A stretch of DNA of 14,147 nucleotides, from the NCBI GenBank assembly GCA_045544655.1, contig JAZPZL010000226.1, positions 1 through 14,147 of the forward strand, read 5' to 3'. A program made the position numbers and the translations under genes. Numbering within the stretch: position 1 is the stretch's first letter; each line of letters begins with the position of its first letter. Shown piece by piece: positions 1 to 6,503 of this stretch. Source of the DNA: RGIG5579 sp045544655. Its GTDB lineage: Bacteria > Bacillota > Clostridia > Oscillospirales > SIG627. The notes below the pieces were generated by a model. The model searched no databases. It was not told the DNA's origin and saw only the letters and a program-made list of their open reading frames with translations.

Positions 1-1131
1 TTCACCGCCATCGGTAAAGCGGGTAGAAGCGTTTACGTATACGGAGGTGCTGTCTACCACCGCGGTAAAGTAATCCGCCGCTTCTTCATCCTCCGTAACG
101 ATGGCTTCGGAATGACCGGTGGAATGCATACGGATATGGTCACAAGCCTCTTCCACGTTTTTCACCACGCGCACGGCAAGAACGTAATCCAAAAATTCCG
201 TATCGAAATCCTTTTCTCCCGCAGGAGTTCCCGAAACGATCTTTGCCGCCTTCGGACAAAGACGAAGCTCAACGGGATGCTCCTTGCGATCAGTGACCAG
301 TCTTTTTTCTGCAAGAGGCAAAAACTGTTCCGCAATCTCCTCGGCAACCAAAAGCACCTCAGCGGCATTGCATACCGAGGGACGGCTGGTTTTTGCATTT
401 TCAATAATATTCAAAGCTTTTTCAAGATCCGCACCCCTATCTACGTATACGTGGCAGATTCCCGTACCCGTCTGAATACAGGGCACGGTGGCATTCTCCA
501 CGCAAGCGCGGATCAGTCCTGCACCGCCGCGGGGGATCAGCATATCCAGATATCCTTCCGCCTTCATCATTTCCATAGAGCTTGCGCGGGTGGTATCTTC
601 AATGAGAGAAATTGCCTCAACGGGCAGTCCCAGCTTTGCAAGACCCTCACGCATTGCCTTTACGATGGCGAAAGAAGAACGGAAGGCCTCCTTGCCGCCG
701 CGAAGCACGCAGGCATTTCCGCTTTTCAAGGCAAGACTTGCGGCGTCGCTGGTTACGTTGGGACGGGATTCGTAAATGATCCCCACCACGCCCAAGGGAC
801 AGGAGATCTTGCGGATCACAAGACCGTTCTCCCTCTTCACCTCATCCAGAACGCGTCCTACGGGATCGGGCAGGGCGATCAGAGCGCGAATGCCCGAAGC
901 CATTCCCTCGATCCTTTCGGGAGTCAGGCGGAGGCGGTCCAGCATCACGTCGCTGATAGTTCCCTTTGCCGCTTCCAGATCCTTTTCATTTTCCGCAAGG
1001 ATCTCATCGGTGGCAAGAAGAAGTGCCTTTGCCATTTCCTCCAGAGCCTGATTTTTCTTTTCGGTGGAAAGGCGATTGATCAGAAGGGATGCCTTTTTGG
1101 CTTCCTTCAAAATATCAGAAGTCAGTTTCAT
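1..1131 (-). CDS. proA: Glutamate-5-semialdehyde dehydrogenase (gamma-glutamyl phosphate reductase), C-terminus cut by window edge
   Basis: ProA reduces gamma-glutamyl phosphate with NADPH to glutamate-5-semialdehyde, the second step of proline synthesis from glutamate, in the cytoplasm. The 377 visible residues start MKLTSDILKEAKKAS and are colinear with the family. IYESRPNVTSDAA is around residue 119-131, and SVCNAAEVLL holds the expected catalytic cysteine at residue 254. The visible part ends TRFTDGGE, so about 40 C-terminal residues and the stop lie outside the window (full family length is about 415). The ATG overlaps the proB stop as ATGA. Its ribosome binding site AGGAGG lies inside the last proB codons, so translation is probably coupled to proB. 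No frameshift is seen. Identity is close to certain. Confidence 0.96.
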   Translation of the reverse strand, partial: MKLTSDILKEAKKASLLINRLSTEKKNQALEEMAKALLLATDEILAENEKDLEAAKGTISDVMLDRLRLTPERIEGMASGIRALIALPDPVGRVLDEVKRENGLVIRKISCPLGVVGIIYESRPNVTSDAASLALKSGNACVLRGGKEAFRSSFAIVKAMREGLAKLGLPVEAISLIEDTTRASSMEMMKAEGYLDMLIPRGGAGLIRACVENATVPCIQTGTGICHVYVDRGADLEKALNIIENAKTSRPSVCNAAEVLLVAEEIAEQFLPLAEKRLVTDRKEHPVELRLCPKAAKIVSGTPAGEKDFDTEFLDYVLAVRVVKNVEEACDHIRMHSTGHSEAIVTEDEEAADYFTAVVDSTSVYVNASTRFTDGGE

Positions 1132-1901
1132 GCTTTACCTCCTGCAATAAAACGGGTACCAACCCTTTCTCCCTCTGCAATGGCGTAAAGAATGCGAGGA
1201 TCGGCACCGTTGGCGATCATCATATCACAGCCTGCGCCCACGGCGATCTTTGCGGCGGAAAGCTTGGTCGCCATACCACCCGTCCCCAAAGACGACCCCT
1301 TGGAGCCGCCCAAAGCCAGGATCTTATCGTCGATCTCCCGAACCTCACCGATCAGCTTTGCATCGGGATCCTTGCGGGGATCGGCAGTATAAAGACCGTC
1401 AATATCGGACAGAAGCACCAAAAGATCCGCCTTCACGGATTCCGCAACGATGGCGGCGAGGGTATCGTTATCCCCGATTCCCAGCTCCTCCGTGGCAACG
1501 GTATCGTTTTCATTGATAATGGGAAGCACGTCCAATTCCAAAAGACGCGCCATGGTATTGCGGAAGTGATTGTGGCTCTCCTCGTTCCGCACGTCGTAGC
1601 CGGTCAGAAGGATCTGGGCAACGGTGTGGTTGTATTCGGAGAAAAGCTTATCGTAGGTATACATCAATTCGCACTGACCCACGGCGGCGGCAGCCTGCTT
1701 GGTGGGAATATCCTCCGGTCGGTTCTTCAGATTCAGCTTCCCCACGCCCATACCGATGGCACCGGAGGAAACGAGGATCACCTCGTGACCGGAATTTTTC
1801 AGATCGCTGAGGACCTTGCACATTTCCTCTACGCGGCGGATGTTCAGTCTGCCCGTGGAATGCGCAAGGGTGGAAGTACCTACCTTAACTACAATTCTCA
1901 T
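1128..1901 (-). CDS. proB: Glutamate 5-kinase, short form without PUA domain
   Basis: ProB phosphorylates glutamate to gamma-glutamyl phosphate, the committed and usually proline-inhibited step of proline synthesis, and passes the labile product to ProA. The 257-residue protein is a single amino acid kinase domain: KVGTSTL at 6-12, SSGAI at 45-49, INENDTV at 129-135, DNDTLAA at 144-150, LSDIDGLYTADP at 164-175 and GTGGMATKL at 206-214. It ends soon after the kinase fold. The C-terminal PUA domain of the ~367-residue E. coli enzyme is absent, as in many clostridial ProBs. The start has a modest purine-rich site (AGAAAGAGAG) and lies 15 bases after the stop of the 62-residue gene. It shares 4 bases with proA. 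Confidence 0.96.
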   Translation of the reverse strand: MRIVVKVGTSTLAHSTGRLNIRRVEEMCKVLSDLKNSGHEVILVSSGAIGMGVGKLNLKNRPEDIPTKQAAAAVGQCELMYTYDKLFSEYNHTVAQILLTGYDVRNEESHNHFRNTMARLLELDVLPIINENDTVATEELGIGDNDTLAAIVAESVKADLLVLLSDIDGLYTADPRKDPDAKLIGEVREIDDKILALGGSKGSSLGTGGMATKLSAAKIAVGAGCDMMIANGADPRILYAIAEGERVGTRFIAGGKA

Positions 1902-1916
1902 ATCAAATCTCTCTTT

Positions 1917-2105
1917 CTAGTTCTGCTTCTGCACCAGCTTATATTCATCGTAGAAGCGGTAATAAGGACAGGAGGAATAGCGGGAAGAGGCAAGGCGTTC
2001 CATTTCATCCTCGTCCAGATCCAGGGTGCAGATCTCCGTTTCCCATTCTTCATCGTAATCATAGTACAGACAGCTTTCGCAGTCGTGTGCGCCTTTTTGA
2101 TCCAT
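1917..2105 (-). CDS. 62-residue cysteine-containing acidic protein, function unknown (resembles DUF6472)
   Basis: First gene of the transcript that continues into proB and proA. The protein is short and acidic, with a CESC pair (Cys9, Cys12), Cys26 in EICTLDLDEDEMERL, and Cys46 in SSCPYYR. The spacing C-x2-C-x13-C-x19-C suggests a small metal- or disulfide-stabilised fold, which is inference. It is rich in Tyr, Asp and Glu and has no signal peptide or membrane segment. From memory it resembles a small clostridial family annotated DUF6472, whose function is unknown; no search could be run. The start is well supported: GGAAAGGAGG sits 6 bases before the ATG, a consensus promoter lies just upstream, and the stop is 15 bases from proB. 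A longer overlapping frame on the same strand lacks these signals. Confidence 0.82.
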   Translation of the reverse strand: MDQKGAHDCESCLYYDYDEEWETEICTLDLDEDEMERLASSRYSSCPYYRFYDEYKLVQKQN

Positions 2106-2135
2106 AAGATTCCTCCTTTCCTTTCGTTACCTTTC

Positions 2136-2164
2136 ATTATAACCCACTCTTCCCCTTCTTGCAA
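2136..2164 (-). promoter_or_regulatory. Sigma-A promoter of the orf62-proB-proA operon
   Basis: Read on the minus strand, the -35 is TTGCAA (2159-2164), followed by a 17-base spacer and a perfect -10 TATAAT (2136-2141). Transcription should start near 2129. That leaves a leader of only about 24 bases before the ATG at 2105, most of it ribosome binding site, so there is no room for a T-box or riboswitch. The promoter lies directly downstream of the terminator of the ABC operon. Confidence 0.85.
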
Positions 2165-2175
2165 GGGATTCAGGC

Positions 2176-2205
2176 AAAAAAATGATGGAAGAAGATCTTC
2201 CATCA
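2176..2205 (-). terminator. Intrinsic terminator of the MarR-ABC exporter operon
   Basis: A 9-base-pair stem (TGATGGAAG pairing with CTTCCATCA, 2183-2191 and 2197-2205) with a 5-base loop is followed, on the minus strand, by seven U residues (A run 2176-2182). It begins 9 bases after the stop codon of the second ABC gene, and the pro promoter follows within 12 bases. It should insulate the two minus-strand operons. Confidence 0.88.
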
Positions 2206-2213
2206 CTTTTTAT

Positions 2214-4109
2214 TTAGCTGAGCTCAAAGGCACCGGTGTAAAGCTGATAGTATTTGCCCTTTTGGGCAATGAGATCGTCGTGGTCACCGCGCTCGATGAT
2301 CTCGCCGTTTTCCAAAACCATAATGGCATTGGAATTGCGGACGGTGGAAAGGCGGTGGGCAATGACGAATACCGTTCTGCCCTCCATCAGCTTATCCATT
2401 CCCTTTTCGATGAGAGCCTCGGTTCGGGTATCAATGGAGGAGGTCGCCTCGTCCAAAATCAAAACGGGAGGATCGGCTACGGCGGCGCGGGCAATATTCA
2501 GAAGCTGTACCTGCCCCTGAGAAAGATTGGATCCGTCTCCGTTAATGTAAGTATTGTACCCGTCGGGCAGGTGACGGATAAAGGTATCGGCGTGGGCAAG
2601 CTTTGCCGCCTCGATGCACTCCTCGTCCGTGGCATCCAGTTTTCCGTAGCGGATGTTATCCAGAACCGTTCCCGAGAACAGATGGGGATCCTGCAAAACC
2701 ATGGCAAGACTGCGGCGAAGGTCGCTCTTGCGGATCTTATTGATATTGATGCCGTCGTAGCGGATCTTGCCGTCCGGTACGTCGTAAAAACGGTTGATGA
2801 GATTCGTGATCGTGGTTTTTCCTGCACCGGTAGAACCGACGAAGGCGATCTTCTGACCCGGCTTGGCATAGAGAGAAACGTTTTTCAGTACCGTCTTCTC
2901 GGGTACGTAGCCGAAGGTCACGCCGTCCAGCTGTACGTCGCCGCGAACCTCGGTATAGGTAACGCTGCCGTCCGCCTTATGAGGATGGCGCCAAGCCCAA
3001 AGACCCGTTCTGGTTTCGGATTCCGTAAGCTCTCCCTTTTCATCCCGCTTGGCATATACCAAAGTAACGTATCCCTCGTCCTCCTCGGGAGGCGTGTCGA
3101 TCACGGTAAAGATCCTTTCTGCACCTGCAAGAGCGGTAAGGATGGAATTGATCTGCTGGGACAGCATATTAAAGGGACGGGAGAAGCTATTGGTATAAGT
3201 GAGGAATGCAATGAGCATACCCGTGGAAAGATCAGAGGGATTTGCAATGGCGATCCCTGCGCCCACCGTTGCCACCACCGCGTAATTGATGTGGTTCAGG
3301 TTATTCATAATAGGCATCAGAATATTGGCAAAGGTATTGGCGGAGGTTGCGGAGCGGCAAAGATCCTCGTTCAGCTTTTCAAAGCCTTCCTTTGCTTTTC
3401 CTTCGTGGCAGAAGACCTTGACCACCTTCTGTCCCTCGATCATTTCCTCAATGTAACCGTTCACCTTACCCACGGATGCCTGCTGACGGATGAAGAAGCG
3501 GGCGCTTTTTCCGCCGATCACCTTGGTCAGGTACATCATTATCGCAAGGCTGACCATTACCACGAGGGTCAACTGCCAGGAGGTGAAGAGCATCACCGCG
3601 AAATAACCCACCACGGTCAGTAAGCCTGAAACGATGTTTGCTACGGAATTGGAAAGCATTTCTCTCAGCGTATCCACGTCGTTGGTATAAAGGCTCATCA
3701 ATTCCCCGTGGGTGTGGGTATCGAAATAACGAATGGGAAGTGCCTCCATCGCCTCAAACAGATCCTTGCGGATCTTCAGAAGGGCGGAAGTGGAGATTCC
3801 CAGCATAATTCTGGCGTAGCCCCAAGCAGAAAGTGCGCCTGCGGCGTACACCAACGCCATACGGATCAGCATCCAAACGAAATTTTGCATCAGCTGTCCG
3901 TTTTCAGGATCGTCTACCAAAGGTCTGATCCCATCGTCGATGATGGGCTTGAGAAGGGCGGCACCGTATACCTGCGCCAAAGCGCTGACAACGACGCCGA
4001 TAAAGAAGAATACGAGCAAAAGCTTATTGCCGGAGAGGTAAGAAAAAATGCGCTTTAAGGTCTTGAAGACGTTCTTCGGCTTTTCGGGGGGTCTCTTGGG
4101 TGGCGGCAT
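2214..4109 (-). CDS. ABC exporter half-transporter (permease-ATPase fusion) with canonical Walker B, heterodimer subunit 2
   Basis: A 631-residue type IV (MDR-like) ABC half-transporter. A six-helix membrane domain occupies about residues 20-320, and the nucleotide-binding domain about 390-631. Visible motifs are Walker A GSTGAGKT (425-432), Q-loop Gln473, signature LSQGQ (529-533), Walker B VLILDE with catalytic Glu554, D-loop SSID, and switch His585. Residues ~337-389 form an extra stretch (GLWAWRHPH) before the ATPase core, which I recall from clostridial members of this family. The signature has Gln where LSGGQ has Gly. Together with the degenerate Walker B of the neighbouring subunit, this predicts a heterodimer with one full and one degenerate ATP site, like BmrCD or TM287/288. 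The ATG overlaps the upstream stop as TAATG, with AAAGGAG before it. The substrate is unknown; drugs or lipids are typical. Confidence 0.93.
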   Translation of the reverse strand: MPPPKRPPEKPKNVFKTLKRIFSYLSGNKLLLVFFFIGVVVSALAQVYGAALLKPIIDDGIRPLVDDPENGQLMQNFVWMLIRMALVYAAGALSAWGYARIMLGISTSALLKIRKDLFEAMEALPIRYFDTHTHGELMSLYTNDVDTLREMLSNSVANIVSGLLTVVGYFAVMLFTSWQLTLVVMVSLAIMMYLTKVIGGKSARFFIRQQASVGKVNGYIEEMIEGQKVVKVFCHEGKAKEGFEKLNEDLCRSATSANTFANILMPIMNNLNHINYAVVATVGAGIAIANPSDLSTGMLIAFLTYTNSFSRPFNMLSQQINSILTALAGAERIFTVIDTPPEEDEGYVTLVYAKRDEKGELTESETRTGLWAWRHPHKADGSVTYTEVRGDVQLDGVTFGYVPEKTVLKNVSLYAKPGQKIAFVGSTGAGKTTITNLINRFYDVPDGKIRYDGININKIRKSDLRRSLAMVLQDPHLFSGTVLDNIRYGKLDATDEECIEAAKLAHADTFIRHLPDGYNTYINGDGSNLSQGQVQLLNIARAAVADPPVLILDEATSSIDTRTEALIEKGMDKLMEGRTVFVIAHRLSTVRNSNAIMVLENGEIIERGDHDDLIAQKGKYYQLYTGAFELS

Positions 4110-5839
4110 TAGTCCTTCTCTCCTTTCTGCTGGGAGGTGTAAACCTCCTGATAAATTTCATTTCTCTGTAAAAGCTCCTCGTGGGTTCCCACGTCGGAGA
4201 TCTTACCGTCGTCCATCACCACGATGCGATCCGCATCCTGAACGGAGGAAATACGCTGTGCGATGATGAGGGTTGTGGTTCCCTTCAGCTCTCTGCGGAA
4301 GGCGGCACGAATGCGGGCATCGGTCGCGGTATCCACCGCGCTGGTAGAGTCGTCCAGAATGACGATCTTCGGCTTTTTCAAAAGGGCTCTGGCGATACAA
4401 AGTCTTTGCTTCTGTCCGCCGGAAACGTTGACACCGCCCTGCCCCAGCTCCGTATCAAAACCGTCGGGGAAGGAAGTGATAAAGCCGTAAGCATCCGCGT
4501 TGCGGCAAGCCGCCTCCAATTCCTCCTGCGTGGCGTTTTCATTGCCCCACAAAAGATTATCCCGAATGGTACCGGAGAACAGTACGTTTTTCTGCAGTAC
4601 CATTGCGGTACTGTTACGAAGGGCGGCAAGGGTGTATTCCTTGACGTTTCGTCCGCCTACCCACACCTCACCGGAAAGGGGATCGTAAAGGCGGGGGATC
4701 ATTTGCACGAGACTAGTCTTGGCGCTGCCCGTACCGCCGATGATACCGATGGTCTCTCCACTCTTGATGGAAAGATTGATGTCGGTCAGATTCAGATTCT
4801 CCGGATCCTTATGATAGGAAAAATTCACACCGCGAAACTCAATGGATCCGTCTTCCGGAACAGCATCAGCAACTGCCTGCGCATCGGAAATATCGGGGAC
4901 CTCGTCCAGAACCTCGCAGATGCGCCGCATAGCCGCAATGGAAATGATCATCATAATAAAAAGCATGGAAAGCATCATAAGGCTGGTCAAGGTCTGGCTG
5001 ATATAAGTCAGAAAGCTTGCCAGCTGACCCAGCTCAAAGCTACCGCCGATGATCATTCTGCCGCCAAGCCAAAGCACGGCAAGGATGCAGGCGTACATGG
5101 TCAGCTGTTGAACGGGAGAGTTGAGAATGATGATCTTTTCCGCTCTCATCTGCGCTTTTCTGACGTCGTCCGCGCTGACCTCGAATTTTTCCATTTCGTG
5201 TCTCTCACGGACGAATGCCTTTACGATGCGAATGGCAATCAGGTTCTCCTGCACGGAAGCGTTGAGGGCATCGTACTTTTTCAGCATCACCTTAAAACGG
5301 GGATGGGCGGTGGAGGAGATCAGGTAAAAGCAGGTACCGAGAATCGGGATCGCGATGAGAAAGATGGTAGCCAGACGGGGATTGATGCGGATCGCCATAA
5401 TGACCGCGCCAATAAGCATCATAGGACTGCGAACCGCGCCGCGGATCAGCATCAGAAAGGACATCTGCACGTGGTTAACGTCCGTGGTAAGCCTGGTAAC
5501 GAGACTGGACGTGGAAAAATGGTCCACGTTTCCAAAGGAAAAATCCTGCACCTTGGCAAAAAGCGCCGAGCGCAGATTTTTGGCAAAGCCCATAGCGGCT
5601 TTGGAGCCGAGGGCTCCTCCCAAGGCACCGAAGGCAAGAGAAACGATGCTCATTCCCGCCATCAAAAGTCCCTTTTGAATCACGTAGGAAAGATCTCCCG
5701 TACGGATTCCGTTGTCAATAATATCCGCCATAACGAAGGGGATCAAGACCTCCATCAAAACCTCACCGATCATCACGATGGGAGTGAGGATGGCAAATAT
5801 CTTGTACTGCTTTACGTAAGCAGCAAGCTTTTTGATCAT
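4109..5839 (-). CDS. ABC exporter half-transporter with degenerate ATPase motifs, heterodimer subunit 1
   Basis: A 576-residue permease-ATPase fusion and the partner of the next gene. The membrane domain covers about residues 12-305 and the ATPase domain about 332-576. Walker A reads GGTGSAKT (368-375), with Ala where the usual GKT/GKS glycine stands. The signature VSGGQ (472-476) is canonical. Walker B is VILDDS with Asp497 replacing the catalytic Glu, and the switch-loop His is Gln528 (IIAQR). In heterodimeric exporters these changes mark the subunit that builds the degenerate, non-hydrolysing site with the aberrant signature of its partner, here LSQGQ. The gene starts inside the end of the MarR gene (ATGA overlap), with AAAGGAG upstream. 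The overlap and single promoter suggest coexpression under MarR control. Substrate unknown. Confidence 0.93.
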   Translation of the reverse strand: MIKKLAAYVKQYKIFAILTPIVMIGEVLMEVLIPFVMADIIDNGIRTGDLSYVIQKGLLMAGMSIVSLAFGALGGALGSKAAMGFAKNLRSALFAKVQDFSFGNVDHFSTSSLVTRLTTDVNHVQMSFLMLIRGAVRSPMMLIGAVIMAIRINPRLATIFLIAIPILGTCFYLISSTAHPRFKVMLKKYDALNASVQENLIAIRIVKAFVRERHEMEKFEVSADDVRKAQMRAEKIIILNSPVQQLTMYACILAVLWLGGRMIIGGSFELGQLASFLTYISQTLTSLMMLSMLFIMMIISIAAMRRICEVLDEVPDISDAQAVADAVPEDGSIEFRGVNFSYHKDPENLNLTDINLSIKSGETIGIIGGTGSAKTSLVQMIPRLYDPLSGEVWVGGRNVKEYTLAALRNSTAMVLQKNVLFSGTIRDNLLWGNENATQEELEAACRNADAYGFITSFPDGFDTELGQGGVNVSGGQKQRLCIARALLKKPKIVILDDSTSAVDTATDARIRAAFRRELKGTTTLIIAQRISSVQDADRIVVMDDGKISDVGTHEELLQRNEIYQEVYTSQQKGEKD

Positions 5840-6303
5840 ATACGACTCCTTTCAACCGAATCTAAATTTTCAAGCATACGAAGTAAAAATCCGCGCATAG
5901 CGTCTTTTTCCTCCGCGGTAAAGCCCTTCATCAATTCCGATTCCAGACCGTGAATATAGCTTTTGAGTTTTTCGTCCAGCGCCTTTCCCTTTTCCGTAAG
6001 GGATACGAGCTTGACTCGGGCATCCTTTTCGGCACCGGTGCGAACCAAAAGTTCGCTTTTTTCCATATTCTGCAAAAGTCCCGTCACACTGGAGCGGCGG
6101 ATCCTCAAATGCTCCTCCAGCTCTTTTTGATATACGGGCAGATCACCGCGGTGCGAAATGTAGGCGATCACCCGCAGTTGACTGATGGTGATCCCCTCCT
6201 TTTGGAGATTCTCATCCCCCAAGCGGCGAAAACGGTTGGCAACGCATTGCACCTCTCTACCGAATCTAAAAACTTCCGGAGGAGAATTCTGTTTCGTTTT
6301 CAT
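5836..6303 (-). CDS. MarR-family transcriptional regulator of the ABC exporter operon
   Basis: A 155-residue winged-helix protein of usual MarR length. A dimerisation helix (EVQCVANRFRRL) near residues 17-28 is followed by the DNA-binding core: ITISQLRVIAYI, then YQKELEEHLRIRRSSVTGLLQNMEKSELL as helix-turn-helix, and the wing GAEKDARVKLVSLTEKGK around residues 90-110. C-terminal helices complete the dimer interface. It is the first gene of the operon, and the TGA stop overlaps the ATG of the first ABC gene. The leader carries an 18-base palindrome right after the promoter, so autorepression relieved by an exported compound is the likely logic; this is inference. GAGG lies about 11 bases before the ATG. 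There is no cysteine near the wing to suggest redox sensing. Confidence 0.93.
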   Translation of the reverse strand: MKTKQNSPPEVFRFGREVQCVANRFRRLGDENLQKEGITISQLRVIAYISHRGDLPVYQKELEEHLRIRRSSVTGLLQNMEKSELLVRTGAEKDARVKLVSLTEKGKALDEKLKSYIHGLESELMKGFTAEEKDAMRGFLLRMLENLDSVERSRI

Positions 6304-6324
6304 AATACTGTCATCCTCATTTCT

Positions 6325-6342
6325 TTGTTAGGGACCTAACAA
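6325..6342. promoter_or_regulatory. Probable MarR operator, 18-base palindrome
   Basis: The half sites TTGTTAGG and CCTAACAA are perfect inverted repeats separated by GA. The palindrome lies at about +1 to +19 of the transcript predicted from the MarR promoter (-10 at 6350-6355). A dimeric winged-helix protein bound there would block initiation or clearance. Its size, symmetry and position fit MarR-family operators. Binding by the adjacent regulator is inference. Confidence 0.8.
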
Positions 6343-6349
6343 TTTACCT

Positions 6350-6378
6350 ATTTTACCATATCGTATCCCACTTGTCAA
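6350..6378 (-). promoter_or_regulatory. Promoter of the MarR-ABC exporter operon
   Basis: On the minus strand a perfect -35 TTGACA (6373-6378), a 17-base spacer and -10 TAAAAT (6350-6355) are present. The predicted start near 6343 leaves a leader of about 40 bases holding the palindrome and ribosome binding site. Such a near-consensus promoter fits a repressed rather than activated operon. Confidence 0.87.
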
Positions 6379-6418
6379 GAACGGACTTGTACCCTCTTCC
6401 CAAAATTCACCAAATCCC

Positions 6419-6447
6419 TTGTCAAATCAAGAAAAATCGGTTATGAT
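6419..6447 (+). promoter_or_regulatory. Promoter of the Na+/phosphate cotransporter-like gene
   Basis: -35 TTGTCA (6419-6424), a 17-base spacer and -10 TATGAT (6442-6447) lie 57 bases before the ATG at 6504. It diverges from the MarR promoter with about 40 bases between the two -35 boxes. No clear Pho-box direct repeat is seen in between, so phosphate control is not evident from the sequence. Confidence 0.8.
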
Positions 6448-6503
6448 GGATTTGAAGTAAAAGAAAATAATGGAAGTAGAAAAGAAAAAACAGGAGGTAA
6501 ACA

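Noticed and set aside
2106..2135. Search for a T-box or proline-responsive riboswitch ahead of the proBA operon
   Set aside because: The promoter leaves a leader of only about 24 bases, too short for either.
1089..3623. 844-codon open frame on the plus strand, antisense to proB, the small gene and the second ABC subunit
   Set aside because: The minus-strand genes have full domain matches, ribosome binding sites and overlaps. The plus-strand reading is low-complexity, His/Gly-rich, without recognisable domains, and crosses the pro promoter and the ABC terminator.
4181..5953. 590-codon open frame on the plus strand antisense to the first ABC subunit
   Set aside because: A His/Lys/Asn-rich reading without motifs, caused by codon bias of the real gene; no ribosome binding site or promoter was found for it.
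6470..6503. ATG at 6470 as a leader peptide or earlier start before the Na+/Pi gene
   Set aside because: It is in another frame, has no ribosome binding site, and the frame simply runs across the real gene. AGGAGG at 6492-6497 points to 6504.
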